DNA of 64,000 nt from Portulaca oleracea (GCA_029582165.1 CM055893.1:28733679-28797678), one strand, 5' to 3'. Shown: positions 32,913 through 45,562, numbered from the stretch's first letter. Numbers and translations are program-made. Notes: generated by a model from the sequence alone, not told the origin.

Positions 32913-35900
32913 CAATTACAGGCCACAAGCTAAATAATGTAGTTTTCTTCTACTCAATAAAATTAGGGATGGTAGTCAAATCCGACTCCAAAATGAATCC
33001 GCTCCGATGCGAAGTAGAAAGATCCAATCCTAATTCGATAAAAAGAAATTTGTGTAAGAATCCGATTAAATAGGCCCGACTTTGATTATAACTTGATCAA
33101 AGCGGACATAGAGGTGATCTGACCATCTCATATCTGATTAAGTTCGATTAAGTCCGATTAGAATAATAAATATATAAAAAAAATTGATAATCATAGTATG
33201 ACTGAATTTGAAAATTGAGTGGAAAATATGAATCTTAGTTTTTTGTTCTCTAAGAAAAACGGGGCTTGTGTTGCCAATATTTTAATAGTTGATAGACTTT
33301 TATTTTCTTGACATATATTATATGCCTATTATGTTATGTATTTTTGGTTATGTTAAAATACTTTTAGGTTTATTGTTGGTGTTTTATTTTTTACAAGTAT
33401 AATATATTAAATTACACAGCAAAAATATTGTCAAAAAAATGTGGAAAAATTCTCAATCTTTTGTCTTATCATTGAGACAAATTTGATATTTTTTAATTTG
33501 TTGTTCATTTTAATATTTTAATTATTTTTAATTTGTATTTTTTATATTAATTTTGGATTTTAATGCTATCATATAATCAATTTTGAGTTGTCTTTGAATT
33601 GTAATTGTCAGTAGATAGTTATTTTTTTTAAAATTAAATGTTATTATGTGCTATTGACAATACTTGAGAGGGGGAAAGTGAATAGGTGATCTAAGGTAAT
33701 TAATAATCTTATTAAATAAATAAATTATTTCCATAAGCATGCCACATGTCAATTGTAGATTGCTTTTATTTTGTTTTTAATATATGTAATAGACTATGTT
33801 TAGGAGGATATAAATTTTTTTAACAAATATAATTTATTTTTGATAAATGAATAATATAAAATTTTCAACTACTATAGTTAAAATAAATTCAACTATGGCA
33901 GTAAAAAATTGCAAGTTACTTCCATATTCACTTCCTTTCTCAAACCCTAATCTTTCCCACCAACCTCCACTCTTTCCCTCACAGCCGCCGCATCCACAGT
34001 CCTCGGGTCACCCACTCGCCGACAGTCACCCTTCACCGCTTCTCCATCGCAACACCCAATCACCCTCAGCCCTCGACTCCAAGTAATACCGCGACTCCCA
34101 GCAACTGTCGCAACCACTCTCGCTACCATTCGCACCTTTGCAGCCACCACCATGGTCGCCGCCTCACAGCTTCCTACCTCCATCGAACTTCCGCGCGGAC
34201 TCACTCGCCCCGAACCCAGCACGCCCAGCGCCTCCCCCGGGGCCGCTCCTCGGGCCACACCTCCAAGACTCGCCAGCAGACTGCAAGCCAATGCCATCCC
34301 TGACACACGGAAGCAATGAAATGCTATTCTTCAGGGTCCTTGATATGATTCCAGCGCCTGTTGGTTCCAGACAGCCATAGGTCCCTTAATTCATTTCTAC
34401 CATGGTAATAACATCTCCTTTGATCTGATTACCCAGTGCCAGAATTGCTACCATGGTTCCAGACAGATTCACTGAATTTAACTTGATATTACCAAACTTT
34501 AATCTTCAAATTTATGTTTCCGATTTTGGCTATTCGATGGGTTTCTTCAAGATAAAGAGTATATATGTTAGTTTCTAGGAAGAGAGATTCTACAATTGTG
34601 ATTGATTATGTATTGTTGGAAGTTGGTTTGATTTTTGCGATGTTTTACTTTGGTGCAGTTGTAGTGTATGGGGCCTTGATCTGCTAAGAAAAAAAGCACA
34701 AGGACCAGTATTCAGAAGATGATGAGCAAGATGTGAATAAACATGATAATGACGATCCTTCCATTCATTTGGGATTCTTGGTCTGGTAAGTAAAAAGCAC
34801 AAAGGACCAGTATTTATTCTAGACTTTAGCGTTTTTGAATTTCACCTTTTTCATGGTAAATATGTGACTTTTATTAGCCGCCAACACTATAGCTGTTGAG
34901 GGTCTATGTAGTTGCTGGATGGCCTCTATAGCCATTTACTTGGTCTTTCCAAGAACTTTATCCCGTATTAGGGTGATGTTGCTGGTCATGGTAAGATCTC
35001 ATACATAATATAAGTGGAGAGCCATAACTCTTGTTTGCAATTCTTGCTTAATGCAAAAGATGTCTAACTCATGTGAGAATTAAGATGGAATTAATACAGT
35101 ACAACATGGTTTATTATAGGCTGGGTTTTGGTTATTAGCAGCAGCTTGTTCCTGGAGTGAGGCTCGGAACGACACCGTCTCAACTTTTTGTGCTGTTTAT
35201 GCAGCAGGGATAACGCGATCCACGCTCTTTGGGGAAGACGAGGTGTTGAGTCTGTATAGCAGAGCAGACCATGCCCATGACAGAACTGATATATAGCTCC
35301 AGTTTGCCAGGTCAACCCAAACATGACTCAACCCGAACTCGACCTGAATGACCCATTTGCCTGGTCTACAAGAAGCGAGTCAGCTCAGTTTCGACTGTGA
35401 GTGGACTCTGATCTGGGAAAAAGCTTCTTTTAATTTCTTTATGGAATCAGCTTACATTACTGACCAATATGAACTCATATATTGCAGAAAGATCATTACG
35501 CAGCTGATATATAGCTCCGATTGTCAAGTATGCACAAACTGATACAGTATAAGGTAATATACCTGTATGAACTTTCATGCCCCTTCCCTAAATTGTCTCC
35601 AATTCTTTTCTTTGTGCTCTCAAATAAGGACTTCAATTAGTTTTTTGAAATGAAACCAGGTGCATAATCGAACATGGCCGTACTTGTACTCATACTCATA
35701 TGATTATGATATCCATATCTTGTTATGTGGTTGATTTGAATTGTTCATACGATGTATTTGTTTTTTTATTACAACTTCCAGTTTCTAAACTATCAAGCTC
35801 AATGGCTACCTAGCTTGGTAGTAAGTTCTTTGGTTACACTAACTTGGTGACATGTGTAATATGCTAATACTGGAGTGGATTTATTGTCGAACGAGACTAG

Positions 35901-36800
35901 ATTTTTTTTTTCATTTTATTTTTGGTTTCTCTATTATACCTTTTGCTTTCTGCAATTATTGAATTATGTTTTGTTGATTTCAGAATTGAACTTATAAGCT
36001 TATTGAATTTTGTTTGGTGCAGGTCTCTAATGATCGAGCAATATAGAAACTTGAAGTTTAATCTGTACAACTATTATGGCCTATAGCCCTGGTTCTCTAC
36101 AGTGCAGGTTAGAATAATTTTGACTCTAATTTTGCTTTCTGCATTTGGAGTTTGAAGCTTTTATATTGTATGCACCTAATTATTTAACTTAGCTTTGTGT
36201 TTCCTTTTTGAATCATTAGGTTAGCTCTAATTTTTATGAATCCCACATTTTGATTCCGATGCCGAAGCTTAAGTAAATACCAATGATGTCATACTAATTG
36301 ATTCTCCAATCACATATTGCTTGTGATATGGTTTTCATGGTGAATGTATAGGTGATGCAACTTTTGAACAAGATGGTATATTGGGTCAGTTAGAATCATC
36401 AATTGGAAGGAGTAGTATTGGCCTATTGGACAATTCGCAAGGGTACAAAGGATCCAGGCCAACAGGTCTCCTTTGATTACAGAAGCGAAGGTAGCTTTCT
36501 TTGTTAGCGATGTTGCTCTTATTTTCTTATTTCAGATTATTATCCTTTTCTAGTTGTAGTTACAATTTTTGTAATTGTAGTCATGTTAAGAGACTACAAT
36601 ATTGTAACTCTTAGCTTGGTAGAAGTGTCTATCACAGTTTGAGCAAGTCTTTTTGGGGTATGCCCCAATCAAATTAGTATTTATGTTCTTATGGATGTTA
36701 ACTATTGAATGATGGTTCCTTTTTCCATCAAAAGAAATATATATAGATATAGCTACTTTTTTATATTATATTGTATTATAATATTCTAATACATTGTGTA

Positions 36801-36890
<90 letters not shown>

Positions 36891-36969
36891 TATTGAATGA
36901 TGTAGAATTACACCTTTAAATGTAGAATTACGAGTAAATAAATGTAGCTACTGGAATGAATTCTTCTAG
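32913..36969. other. Unassigned AT-rich insert sequence
   Basis: No conserved domain recognised. 33890-34330 looks like a GC-richer 5' exon region (AAACCCTAATCTTTCCCACC, Pro/Ser/His-rich frames) followed by intron-like AT-rich stretches. Several phrases recur (CACAAGGACCAGTATT at about 34698 and 34797; CTGATATATAGCTCC at about 35286 and 35501). It may be the interior of the DNA transposon whose end lies at 36970-37402. Confidence 0.3.
36803..36890. repeat. (TA)n followed by (TAA)n microsatellite
   Basis: About 60 bp of TA followed by about 28 bp of TAA/AAT repeats. Confidence 0.95.
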
Positions 36970-37402
36970 TTAACATTGCCACGGAAGTGCTCGTGGCTAG
37001 ACATGTACTTGCCACAAGCTTCAACATGGCCCAAAAAGTTATTGCCATGGGCCTTAATGTGGCGAGAAAAGTGATTGCCACAGGTCTTCATGTGGCAAGA
37101 AAATTTGTTGGCACGGGATTTCACGTGGCAAGAAAAGTAATTGCCACGGGACTACACGTGGCAAGAAAAGTGATTGCCACGGGTCTTCCCGTGGCAAATG
37201 ACAGTGCTTGCCACGGGAGGTCCCGTGGCTACGATTTTTCATTTAGCCACGGTAGTAAATTTCTCGTGGCTACATCCTTGCCACGGCCACTTGTGCCACG
37301 GGGCTAATTCGAAGAAAACCCGTGGCAAGACGGTTTTGTCACGGGAATTTCGAACTTGTGCCACGAACTTTACCGTGGCACTAGTGATGCTTTTTTGTAG
37401 CG
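36970..37402. mobile_element. CACTA-like transposon end with subterminal repeats
   Basis: About ten copies of GTGGCAAGAAAAGTNATTGCC / CCACGGG lie in both orientations, ending in CTTTTTTGTAGCG. The complement CGCTACAAAAAAG differs by one base from a CACTACAAAAAAG terminus. The matching left end was not found. The flank (CCAAGAAAACTC) is element D's LTR. Confidence 0.55.
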
Positions 37403-38087
37403 CCAAGAAAACTCACAAAGAGTAGATGATAACCACCCACTCACGAAGAAGAGAATTCACCAAGCCATTTCCACCCAAAGGATTAGCTTCATTGATTAGG
37501 GTTTGAAAACCCACAATTACAACACTCTCCAATTGAGAGGATTTGTCTTGAGCCTAGCTCCTAAACATTAATCATCCAAAACAATCAAATATTGGAAGGG
37601 AGGGGGTATTTATAGGAAATGGGGAAAACACGCGCAGAAAAAGGGAGACCGTGGGTACGGTCTCCTTCGGGATCAGGAGGTCGCGGGCGCGACCCATATG
37701 GTAGCGGGCGCTACGGCCGAACGGTCGCAGCGGCCAACATTCGGCAGAACAAAGGTCGAGGGTGCGACCTATAGGTCGTGGGCGCGACGGTTGGGCAGTT
37801 TTTCTGCCGACTTCAAACGCGCATAACTTCTTCATCCGAACTCCGTTTTAGGCCTGTAAGATATCGATGGAAAGCTCTTGGTGTGTACTTTAAGCTCCCA
37901 AAATTGGAGACCCATCGGAGTTAAATTGAAGGAGTTATGACCCAAAGCATGAAGGCATACGTATTTCTAGCCTTTGAACGCCTTCACCGCCTTGTGTTTA
38001 TTCTTGCCGATGTTTCCGAAGCCCCCTAGAAGCCTCGGAATGGTCCGATAGAGACGAACCAAAGTGAACCGATCCCCATACGGTTCA
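37403..38087 (-). mobile_element. Element D 5' LTR, U3-R part
   Basis: Matches 29255-29918, including the TATA box and palindromes. About 220 bp of LTR between 32310 and this piece are missing, so the insertion came with a deletion. Ends (minus start) at 38087. Confidence 0.8.
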
Positions 38088-40068
38088 GGTTGTCTCATAT
38101 AAAGCGCTTGTTTAAGGTCCCTAGCTTGACCCTAAATACCTACTTGATTCTTGAGAGATGTGGGGCACATGACAGAAGCATCTTCCATCTCATCCACCAT
38201 CTTTTTCTCCTCCTTTTCCAACATTTCCCCACTTTGCTTGATTGTAAGTCAAGATGCCCTATCAGGTTCTTAGTTTTCCATGGGGGAAGAGGAGGCAATG
38301 GCTTCTTACGGTTCTTCCACCTTCGTTTCCTCCCCTTTTTCCAATATTTCCCAATTACATTAGTGAAAAGAACAAGTTGTTCGTGAGGAAGTTAAATTGG
38401 ATGTAGGGAATGGGGAAGTAATTTGAGCTCTTCTTTAGGTGGTTCCCTGAGTTTTGGACCCTCGGGAACAATCATGAGTTGCTCACGGTCATCTTCTTTC
38501 AAGATCTCTTCCTCTTTCTCAACTCCCTCCTTAAATTTTTCTTCCTCAAGATTGCTCAAAGTGGGCGGTACGGGCTCAAGCTCCACTTGGGGAGGAGAAG
38601 AGTCCAAAGATGCCTCATCGTTGATAGTAAAATCCTAAATCTCCATGTGTTCAAGGAAAGGCTCCTCCAGGGGGATGCCCTCTCTAATAGATGTCACATC
38701 AAAAAGATTAGTGAGGAATATAACCTCACTGCCATCGGGCTCAACTTGGATTGACTCGAATAGGATTTCCTCCAAAGGGTACTCATAGGATCCAAGCATA
38801 TGAGACTCCATCAAGTACTCATCTACTCCCTCCTTGAATTTTTCTTCCTCACCCAACTTCTCCTCATTCTCGCTTTTGGCCACTTCAATCACCACCTCCC
38901 CTTCTTCATTCATCTCCAACTCACTCTCTTCTTCCTCTCCCAAAGGTTCTTCCTCCACAAATGTTGGTATATTGGCTTCCTCCTCACTTCGTAGGGCGAT
39001 AGAATGCATCGCCACCATTTGGGTAGGTTGAGGTTGGATAGGGAGGGTTTGAGGAGGATATTCTTGTTGAGCAATTTAGGCCCATTGGTTTTCAATGCTT
39101 GCGAGGCAAGCCCTATTGTTTTCCTGATTCTCCACAATTTGCTTCAGCAACTTCTTTATGTTATATTCTTGAGGTGGTAGGGACTCTTGAAGTTGAGGGA
39201 TGGGTTGGTGATAGGTATGTTGCCAAACTTGTTGGTCTTAGTAACTGGGAGAAAAATGTTGGATGTTTTGAGTGAAGGCTTGAGTCTCCTAAAAGGTCTC
39301 CAATTGGTTTGTTGTTTCTGTTTCGTCAGATGCCATCTTCCGTTGCATCTCGAGGACGGTAGCCATAAGGAGTTTGATTGTGGGTTTGCTCTCTAAGCTA
39401 AACCCTTCTTCTCTTGAGCTTCGGCCACCTCCCAGATGAGGAGAATGTTGAAGTAGTTCGTGAAGGAAGAAACTTACTAGCTGCTCGGTCTTCATGAAGA
39501 ACATTCCTCCAGATGCAATATTGATTGAGTCTTTAAGAGCATCTTGAAGCCCATGGTAAAACTGATGCAACAATAACCAATCTGGCAGATTGTGATGCGG
39601 GTTTTGCCTTTGGAGACTTTTAAATCTTCCCCATGCCTCGAACAAAGTCTCTCCAATGATGGCTTGCCGGAGTCTAGAAGTCTTATCGGCCAGGAAGAAA
39701 TGGTGGAGAAAGTCATGGCTCAATCCGTCTCAAGTAGTATATATGTCGGGTTGGAAAATGTCGAGCCACATCTTAGCCTTTCCATTCATGGTGAGCGGAA
39801 AGAGCTTCAATTTCAGAAATTCTGATGATACCTCTGGCATGTGCACAAAACCAATCTGATCTTTAAATCTTCTAATATGATCGATGGCATTCTCAAAGAT
39901 GTCCCCATGGAATTGGTTTCTCTCAAAAGCATCCAGTAGGCAAGGTTTGAACTCAAACGTTGCGGTGGGTGGTAGTGATGGTAGGGTGATGGGATTGCCT
40001 CCCGTACCCGATGATAGAACGAAATACGACAGAAGGGTACGGGGTGGACAAAGCTGACCTTCAGCCAT
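38088..40068 (-). pseudogene. gag: Element C gag and acidic extension, broken
   Basis: On the minus strand 39730-40068 gives the Gag N-terminal core (GGNPITLPSLPP, FHGDIFENAIDHIRRF, AKMWLDIFQPD). 39289-39723 gives the C-terminal core (FLHHFFLADKTSRLR, GETLFEAWGRFKSLQ, HNLPDWLLLHQFYHGL). 38392-39137 is the Glu-rich extension (EEEESELEMNEEGEVVIEV). A stop near 39725 and frame changes near 39140-39290 and 38640 break it. It parallels element B's gag but is clearly more diverged from it than element A's is. The 38088-38390 end matches B's 21700-21950, proving continuity across element D. Confidence 0.8.
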
Positions 40069-40239
40069 CGGGCTTTCGATGCCGCCTAAGATGGTCGTTC
40101 GAAGCTAGCGTATAACCTCGTAACCTGAAAAATAAACCAATGAGGAATTAAGTACCCAAAGACCTGGACAACTGATCTCTAGAGCAAAAGCAATCTAAAC
40201 TACTCTTAACCACGGGAACCTAAAGCTAGGGGCGCTAGC

Positions 40240-40257
40240 TCCCTGGCAACGGTCCCA
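40240..40257 (-). other. Primer-binding site, degraded tRNA-Asp type (element C)
   Basis: The minus strand reads TGGGACCGTTGCCAGGGA, three changes from TGGCGCCGTTGCCGGGGA, 3 nt from the LTR. Confidence 0.75.
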
Positions 40258-40260
40258 TTT

Positions 40261-41757
40261 TGTAGTGAGTGGAGTTTTGTATGCCCCGGTATTTTGTTGT
40301 TCTTCTCAAGAAGTAAGGGGCCTTGGGTAAAGGTTTTGGTCAAGAACGAGTCGAGATCGCTAAGGTCACGAATGGAAGGTGAGGTGACTAAACTAAACAA
40401 ATTCAAGGACACAGAAAACCTAAGGTTCAGTCAAAGGTGAGGCAATGGGCTTCGGACGATTTTCAAGACATGAACGACATCAAGGAAGTTGGTTTTGCCT
40501 TCAGAGAGCAATAAGAGAGGAAAATCAAATGGCAATTCCGTTGTAAAACCCACCGGTCTCCCCCTTTCGGGAGTAGCCCGGATTAACTACCTCCAAGTCC
40601 ACCATGGACCCGAAAGGTTAACAGAACGGAATTCCCTAGTTTGTTCCCTTCCCATTTTCATGGGTGAGTACACATTATCCCATCCCCATCCTTCCATGAC
40701 AAGCGTTCGATGTATTCGGAAACTTTCGGACCCAAATACATCGCAATTGAAGGAAGGATTGGAGTAGGAAGGTGATTTCCCACCTAATTGTTCACTAACA
40801 ATGCTAACCGACTCCTAATCTCCTATTCACAACCCTAATTACCCGCTAACCCATGGGGTTCTAGCCACTAATAATAACTAACACTAAGCTAACAACATCC
40901 ATTCCAACCCTAAGCATGAATTCTAAGAACAATCAAGCAATCCCAAAGCAATCTAAAACAAAGCACCAAGTATCCAAGCAATTAGGACGTAATTAAGTAA
41001 ATAACAAAGGAAAGTAGAGTAAGGAAAGATATCACCTATCAAGGATGCAAGAAACAAGGATGAACTATATGAGAAATGCTTCCAACAATCTTCAATCTTG
41101 ATTACAAACCAAAGGAAGAAGGTATCCAAGTAGAAATCTCTCTCATTACTCACTAGTTAACTATTAATCACTACCTAAGAGCTAGGTAAAAACTAGCTAA
41201 GAGCTAGATTCCAACCCCCCTTTGAAAACTCGACACTCAAGGTATATATACAAGGCAGGAAGGTTGCTCAAAATGCAACCGTTTAAGCCGTAGAAACGCG
41301 TGAAATACCAGTCATTCGCGGGCACGACGACCACCGTAGAGGGTGCTACTGCCGCCGTAGCGAATGCGACGGATCGAAAACTAAGGAGGCGATTTTGATT
41401 CGCGCGGTGTAGCGAGTGCGATGATCAGCGTAGCGGGCGCGACCATTCAGGGCAGCTCAGCAATAGCGGGCAGGGTGTAGCGCCCACTACAAAGGTTGTA
41501 GCGGGTGCTACGACCTGTTTTGCTCCAATTGTGAGGGAAATGGTTCTCGGGTCTTCTCCGCTTCGCTTCTCGACTTGGGTTTGCTCGGGAATTCCTTAAA
41601 ATGCCCTTAAAAAGCTCCTTTGCGTTGTTTTATCCATTGAATATGAGAAACCTACAAAAGAACTAAAAACCAAGTAAAAAGCATAAAAGTAAACCGAAAT
41701 CGAGCTAAAAGACTAAGTCCAAGGGGCGTTATTTAGGCCTAAAAGTGGGCCTAAACA
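40261..41757 (-). mobile_element. Element C 5' LTR
   Basis: Plus-strand edges are TGTAGTGAGTGG and GGGCCTAAACA. TATA box TATATATA lies at 41243-41250. A palindrome-rich stretch lies upstream at 41320-41511 (for example GTAGC-GGGT-GCTAC, 41498-41511). It serves as the uninterrupted reference for the split 3' LTR. Confidence 0.85.
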
Positions 41758-41792
41758 ATAAACCTTCGACTACATGAGTAGATTTAAGGCCC

Positions 41793-42148
41793 TATTCTTT
41801 AGTTAAGTTAGACCCAACCAACTTAACCTAATTTAAATTAACTTATCCTTACCTAACCTAACATAACTCAATTCCCTAAAAACACTCAAGCCAAAAAAAA
41901 CTTTTTAAATTAAAAAAAATTCAATAACATTATTTTAATCTCAAATCAATCCAATTTTTTCAACACCTATAACTTTTTCATTTATTTTCCACAAAATATT
42001 CAAATTTTATTAATAGAATATTTCCACCCAACAACTAACCTAACTCAAACAAATCATATTCTTTCCTATCCAATTCTTTTATTTCATCTCCTCTCTTAAC
42101 CTAACCAACCTAATTTGAACCTAACCTTGTCAAAGAACAACACCTTGA
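41793..42148. mobile_element. Possible MITE rich in TTAACCTAACC phrases
   Basis: The left end GGCCCTATTCTTTAGTTAAG and the complement of the right end GGTGTTGTTCTTTGACAAGG form imperfect inverted repeats. No convincing target duplication is seen. Confidence 0.35.
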
Positions 42149-42718
42149 TATGCCTAGAATTCTCACGTAAAGTCAACATCATTGCCATTGAAGCTATGAA
42201 ACTTCATGCTTGTAATTATGTTAAATAATTTACAAACAGGATATTTATTTTATTTTAAATAATAACACAATTTTCTTTTGTTTTTTTTCCTTTTTTGGGT
42301 CATTTAACCACATGTGAACTCACCTTAGCTTTACCTTTGACAACCTATCATCCTTGTATGATCAGATGTGTCAATTTAAGCGTTGACAATGAAAAATTGA
42401 ATATGGGTTGAAGAAATTATGAAAGGTAAGTGAGGAGGCAATCCGTCAATTGGTGGGGGTCTGGGGTGGGTAGGGTAGGGCTTTCTAGTAGTTGGGCGGT
42501 CCACGTAGTTGTAGGACACCAATGGGATAACATTTAGCTGGCTTGGTCTACTACTCATGTGATCTGCCTGCCACCTAATCATTAATCATCTCCTTATGAC
42601 TTCCGCTTCTATTTCCTCTACCTCAACTTCTGCAATTTCTTCATGAACCAAGTGCATGTGCAACCATTTCACTAACACACTGAATAAGACAAAGTTTACG
42701 ATGGATAATTTTTCAAAC

Positions 42719-43230
42719 AGGTTCTTTGCATTTTGACTCAAATATAGAGTGATTTATTTTTTGGGTACAAAGTTTATGGGTTGAATACAAATGGGCCTAA
42801 AGTTTGTAGAGGAAAAAAAGACAGACTATTTTTCTTTTCTTCATATTTGAATATATATTCGATTCTTAAACTTAGGATAAGGTCAAAACTGATATTGAAG
42901 CTATAATACACCTCTTTTATTCATGTCGGAACTAATTACACCTTAAAGTATCCAGAGTCTAAGTAGTTCCGACATGATTAAAAGAGGTGTATTACAACTT
43001 TAATATTAGTTTTAACCTTAGTCATGAAGTTTGACGCTAATCGGGAGATAAATTCAAATATAGGAAAAAAAAAGAAAAATAGTACACACGGGGCCTTTTT
43101 TCAACCTACAAAATTTATGATCCTTTTTTATTCAACCCATGAACTTTAGGATCCAAAAAATAAACAATGAAAACCGTGGGATCAGAAAATAAATACCCCT
43201 ATACTTCGGGTTCCAAAATATAAGTAACCC
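42719..43230. mobile_element. Mutator-like foldback MITE with 10-bp target duplication
   Basis: A 512-bp element whose two halves are inverted repeats: GTAATACACCTCTTTTA-like arms near 42905-42943 and 42965-43000, outer arms with AAACTTTAGG and TTCAAATAT. The termini read AGGTTCTTTGCATTTTG and, in complement, GGGTTACTTATATTTTG. TTTTTCAAAC flanks it on both sides (42709-42718 and 43231-43240). Confidence 0.8.
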
Positions 43231-43240
43231 TTTTTCAAAC

Positions 43241-43370
43241 AACTTGTAGTCCAAGTGATATAAAAATAGGAGATCCATCCTTATTAGTTATTACTGGACT
43301 TTGAACTTTGATAGTTACAATTCTTATGGTGGGTTTAGTGTAATACCTGCATTGAAGTGACATAAAAATT

Positions 43371-43412
<42 letters not shown>

Positions 43413-44443
43413 CATAATTTAAATAAAAACTATAAATTCATAAGGTTATAAATGCATGCTCATACATAAATTATGGACACGAATTACGAATATATATATA
43501 TGATCAAAGAAAAAAGTTGTAGACTATCAAATTTATACGTGCTAGTTCATAGGCCATTACATTATAGCGAACAAAAATAAATCAGTAAATTATTAATATA
43601 TATATATATATATAAAAAATGATTTATTTTGGGTGGGATTAAAACATGAAATTAAAGTGTGACTACCAATAGTAATCAATAAAGAAATTATTAATCAAAA
43701 TTATAAGTTACAAATATTAAGTGGCTTTATTTATTTTAAGAAAAAAAATGTTCTTTTCTCTCCTTCTCCTTTTTTTAATGGACCTTTATTTAAAACTATG
43801 GGTCCTAATTTTCCATTTTAATTTCTCTTTTAATATACCTAAAAAAGTTATCTTTTAATATTTTTATCTATAATTATTAGAATACACTTGCAAATTCTTA
43901 TATTGATGAAGAATACACGTACAGTTAAATTTGTTCTTTTTTGAAAACTGAAAGGTTATAATAATTGTTGTTATCTTGGTTAAGTTATTATATTTGAAAA
44001 AAATATTTGACATAATTGATAAAAATGTGACCTTTAAAAAAAAACTGAAAGATTATAGTAATTGACATTGTCAATTAATAAAAACATGACGTTTTTTAAA
44101 CATAACAAAGATCTATACATAGATAATGATAACTGACCAATTAATAATTAAAAACAAGGTAAATTGGAATCTAATAAACCAACCTTTAGGTGCTTTGAAA
44201 TAACGAACCAACTTTGAATATTAATTTACAACGAACCAACCTTGTCATGTTGATTTTTCCAGCGAACCGCCACCGAGTCTGACTCGTCGGAAAGCTAATG
44301 TGGCGGCAGTGCTCGCTTATGTGGAGGTGTTTAAGCAAAAAAAAGGGAATTTTTTTTATTGAGTTGGATTGAATAATCCAACTTTTTCATTTTTTTAAAA
44401 AAATCACCTCAACCCCCTCCCCTTTTCTTTCTCTCTCTCTCTC

Positions 44444-44474
<31 letters not shown>

Positions 44475-45199
44475 GCAGAAGGTGAATTGGAAGCAGCTGC
44501 TGCTGGCTTGGCTGTATTGCCATTGCCCTTGTCATGTTGCTTCATGAACAACTTCCTAATATCAGACTGCACAATTTTTTTTTCCAAAACCAACCAAAAC
44601 CCAACAATTATTCCACCTTCAGTGACGACACAAATGAAATTCAACAATGACTTGAGTACTTAACAGAATATCAAAAGACTCGCCATGATTGCAAGTCAAT
44701 TAACAGACCAATGTCTTCAAAACTTCGTACCAAGTAATCTGCTTTAACATGAACCCACAAAGTTTAGTTACAAACTACAACATGTGATTTTGAATTGAAA
44801 ATTGCAACTCAATTTAACAGACAATTCACTTCAAAGTTTCATACCCAGTAATCTGAATTAACATGAACCCACAAAGTGTAATTACAAACTACAACATGGG
44901 ATTTCTTCAAAATTTCACCTTGCCCTAACCCCCCACCCATAATCTCCGTCATTGTTTTCTTAACAATTTGGTGGCATCCCAATTCGCAATGTCTAGGGTT
45001 TAAGAAAGCGAAAAAACCCACAAACCCTAGAGCAAAAACAGAGTAATCGGTTGGGGGTTGGGGGATGGGTCAGGGGCTGGGGAGAGGGTTCTGAGAGAGA
45101 GAGAGAGAGAAAGGAGGGGTGAGGTGGAGGTTGTGGCGGTGGAGGTGGTGGTGGCAGTGGTGAGGGTGGTTGAGAGAGAGTGAGAGGTTGGGGCCGCAA
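43241..45199. other. AT-rich intergenic sequence with microsatellites
   Basis: (TA)n tracts lie at 43377-43410, 43487-43501 and 43594-43613, a CT tract at 44427-44475 and (GA)n near 45095-45112. A minus-strand open frame at 44387-44647 has no recognisable domain and half of it is the CT tract. No gene is supported. Confidence 0.5.
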
Positions 45200-45512
45200 A
45201 TTATTCGATATTACCGAGTGTACAGCAGGAAGGTGTGTACGCTAGAGTAAATACACGCGCTTTAAAATTAAAAAACACCCCCTCATTTTCACTCTTCACT
45301 TTTTAACCCTAACCCCAGCACCCATCCCTTTCACCCTTCAACGGCAAAACGAACGATTGTTGCTGCCCCACCGTATTTGGATCTGGTACTCTGCTGCCCC
45401 CGTGTTTTGCCGCTACTGCATCCGCACAACCCCTCTATTGCCTCCATTGCTGCACAGCCCCGTATTTCAACTCCACTTCTGCCTCAACTTCCCCTCTAAA
45501 TTTTGGTCGAAT

Positions 45513-45562
45513 ATGGCGGGTATTGATGGAGATGGTGATGTCGGAACTTCACGGGGTGGAAA
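45513..45562 (+). pseudogene. Candidate first exon of the Ulp1-like gene
   Basis: An ATG at 45513 opens MAGIDGDGDVGTSRGG, followed by a GTGAGT splice-donor-like site at 45563. It lies after a CCCTAACCCC-type leader. The phase to the next clear exon could not be confirmed. The CACTA element sits in the following intron. Confidence 0.35.

Larger units (their letters stand above)
28998..38087 (-). mobile_element. Element D: chromovirus-like gag-protease element, nested in C
   Basis: The 3' LTR (28998-29918) and 5' LTR (32098-32310 plus 37403-38087) belong together: 37403-38087 matches 29255-29918 closely. Primer sites for initiator tRNA-Met lie at 32081-32095 and 32254-32268. The flanks in element C are GGTTT (28993-28997) and GGTTG (38088-38092), a 4/5 target duplication. 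Coding content is zinc knuckle and retropepsin only. The 5' LTR was later broken by a composite insert. Confidence 0.75.
4973..41757 (-). mobile_element. Element C: Athila-like gag-only retrotransposon, expanded by nested insertions
   Basis: The right LTR (40261-41757, 1,497 bp) is intact in outline. The left LTR is reconstructed from three pieces (4973-5746, 17702-18064, 26301-26641; 1,478 bp in all) that are collinear with it and separated by elements G and B. The internal sequence (26642-28997 and 38088-40260) is continuous once element D is removed, judged against element B. Flanks are ATAAG (4968-4972) and ATAAA (41758-41762), a 4/5 match to a 5-bp target duplication. The element carries a broken gag and no protease, reverse transcriptase or integrase. 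Confidence 0.75.

Noticed and set aside
33847..34380. Pro/Ser-rich frames that look like a GC-rich first exon
   Set aside because: No conserved domain, no clear continuation, and it sits inside a degraded insert; kept only as unassigned sequence.
44387..44647. 86-residue minus-strand frame ending in Arg/Glu repeats
   Set aside because: Half of it is a CT microsatellite read in antisense; the rest matches no family I know.
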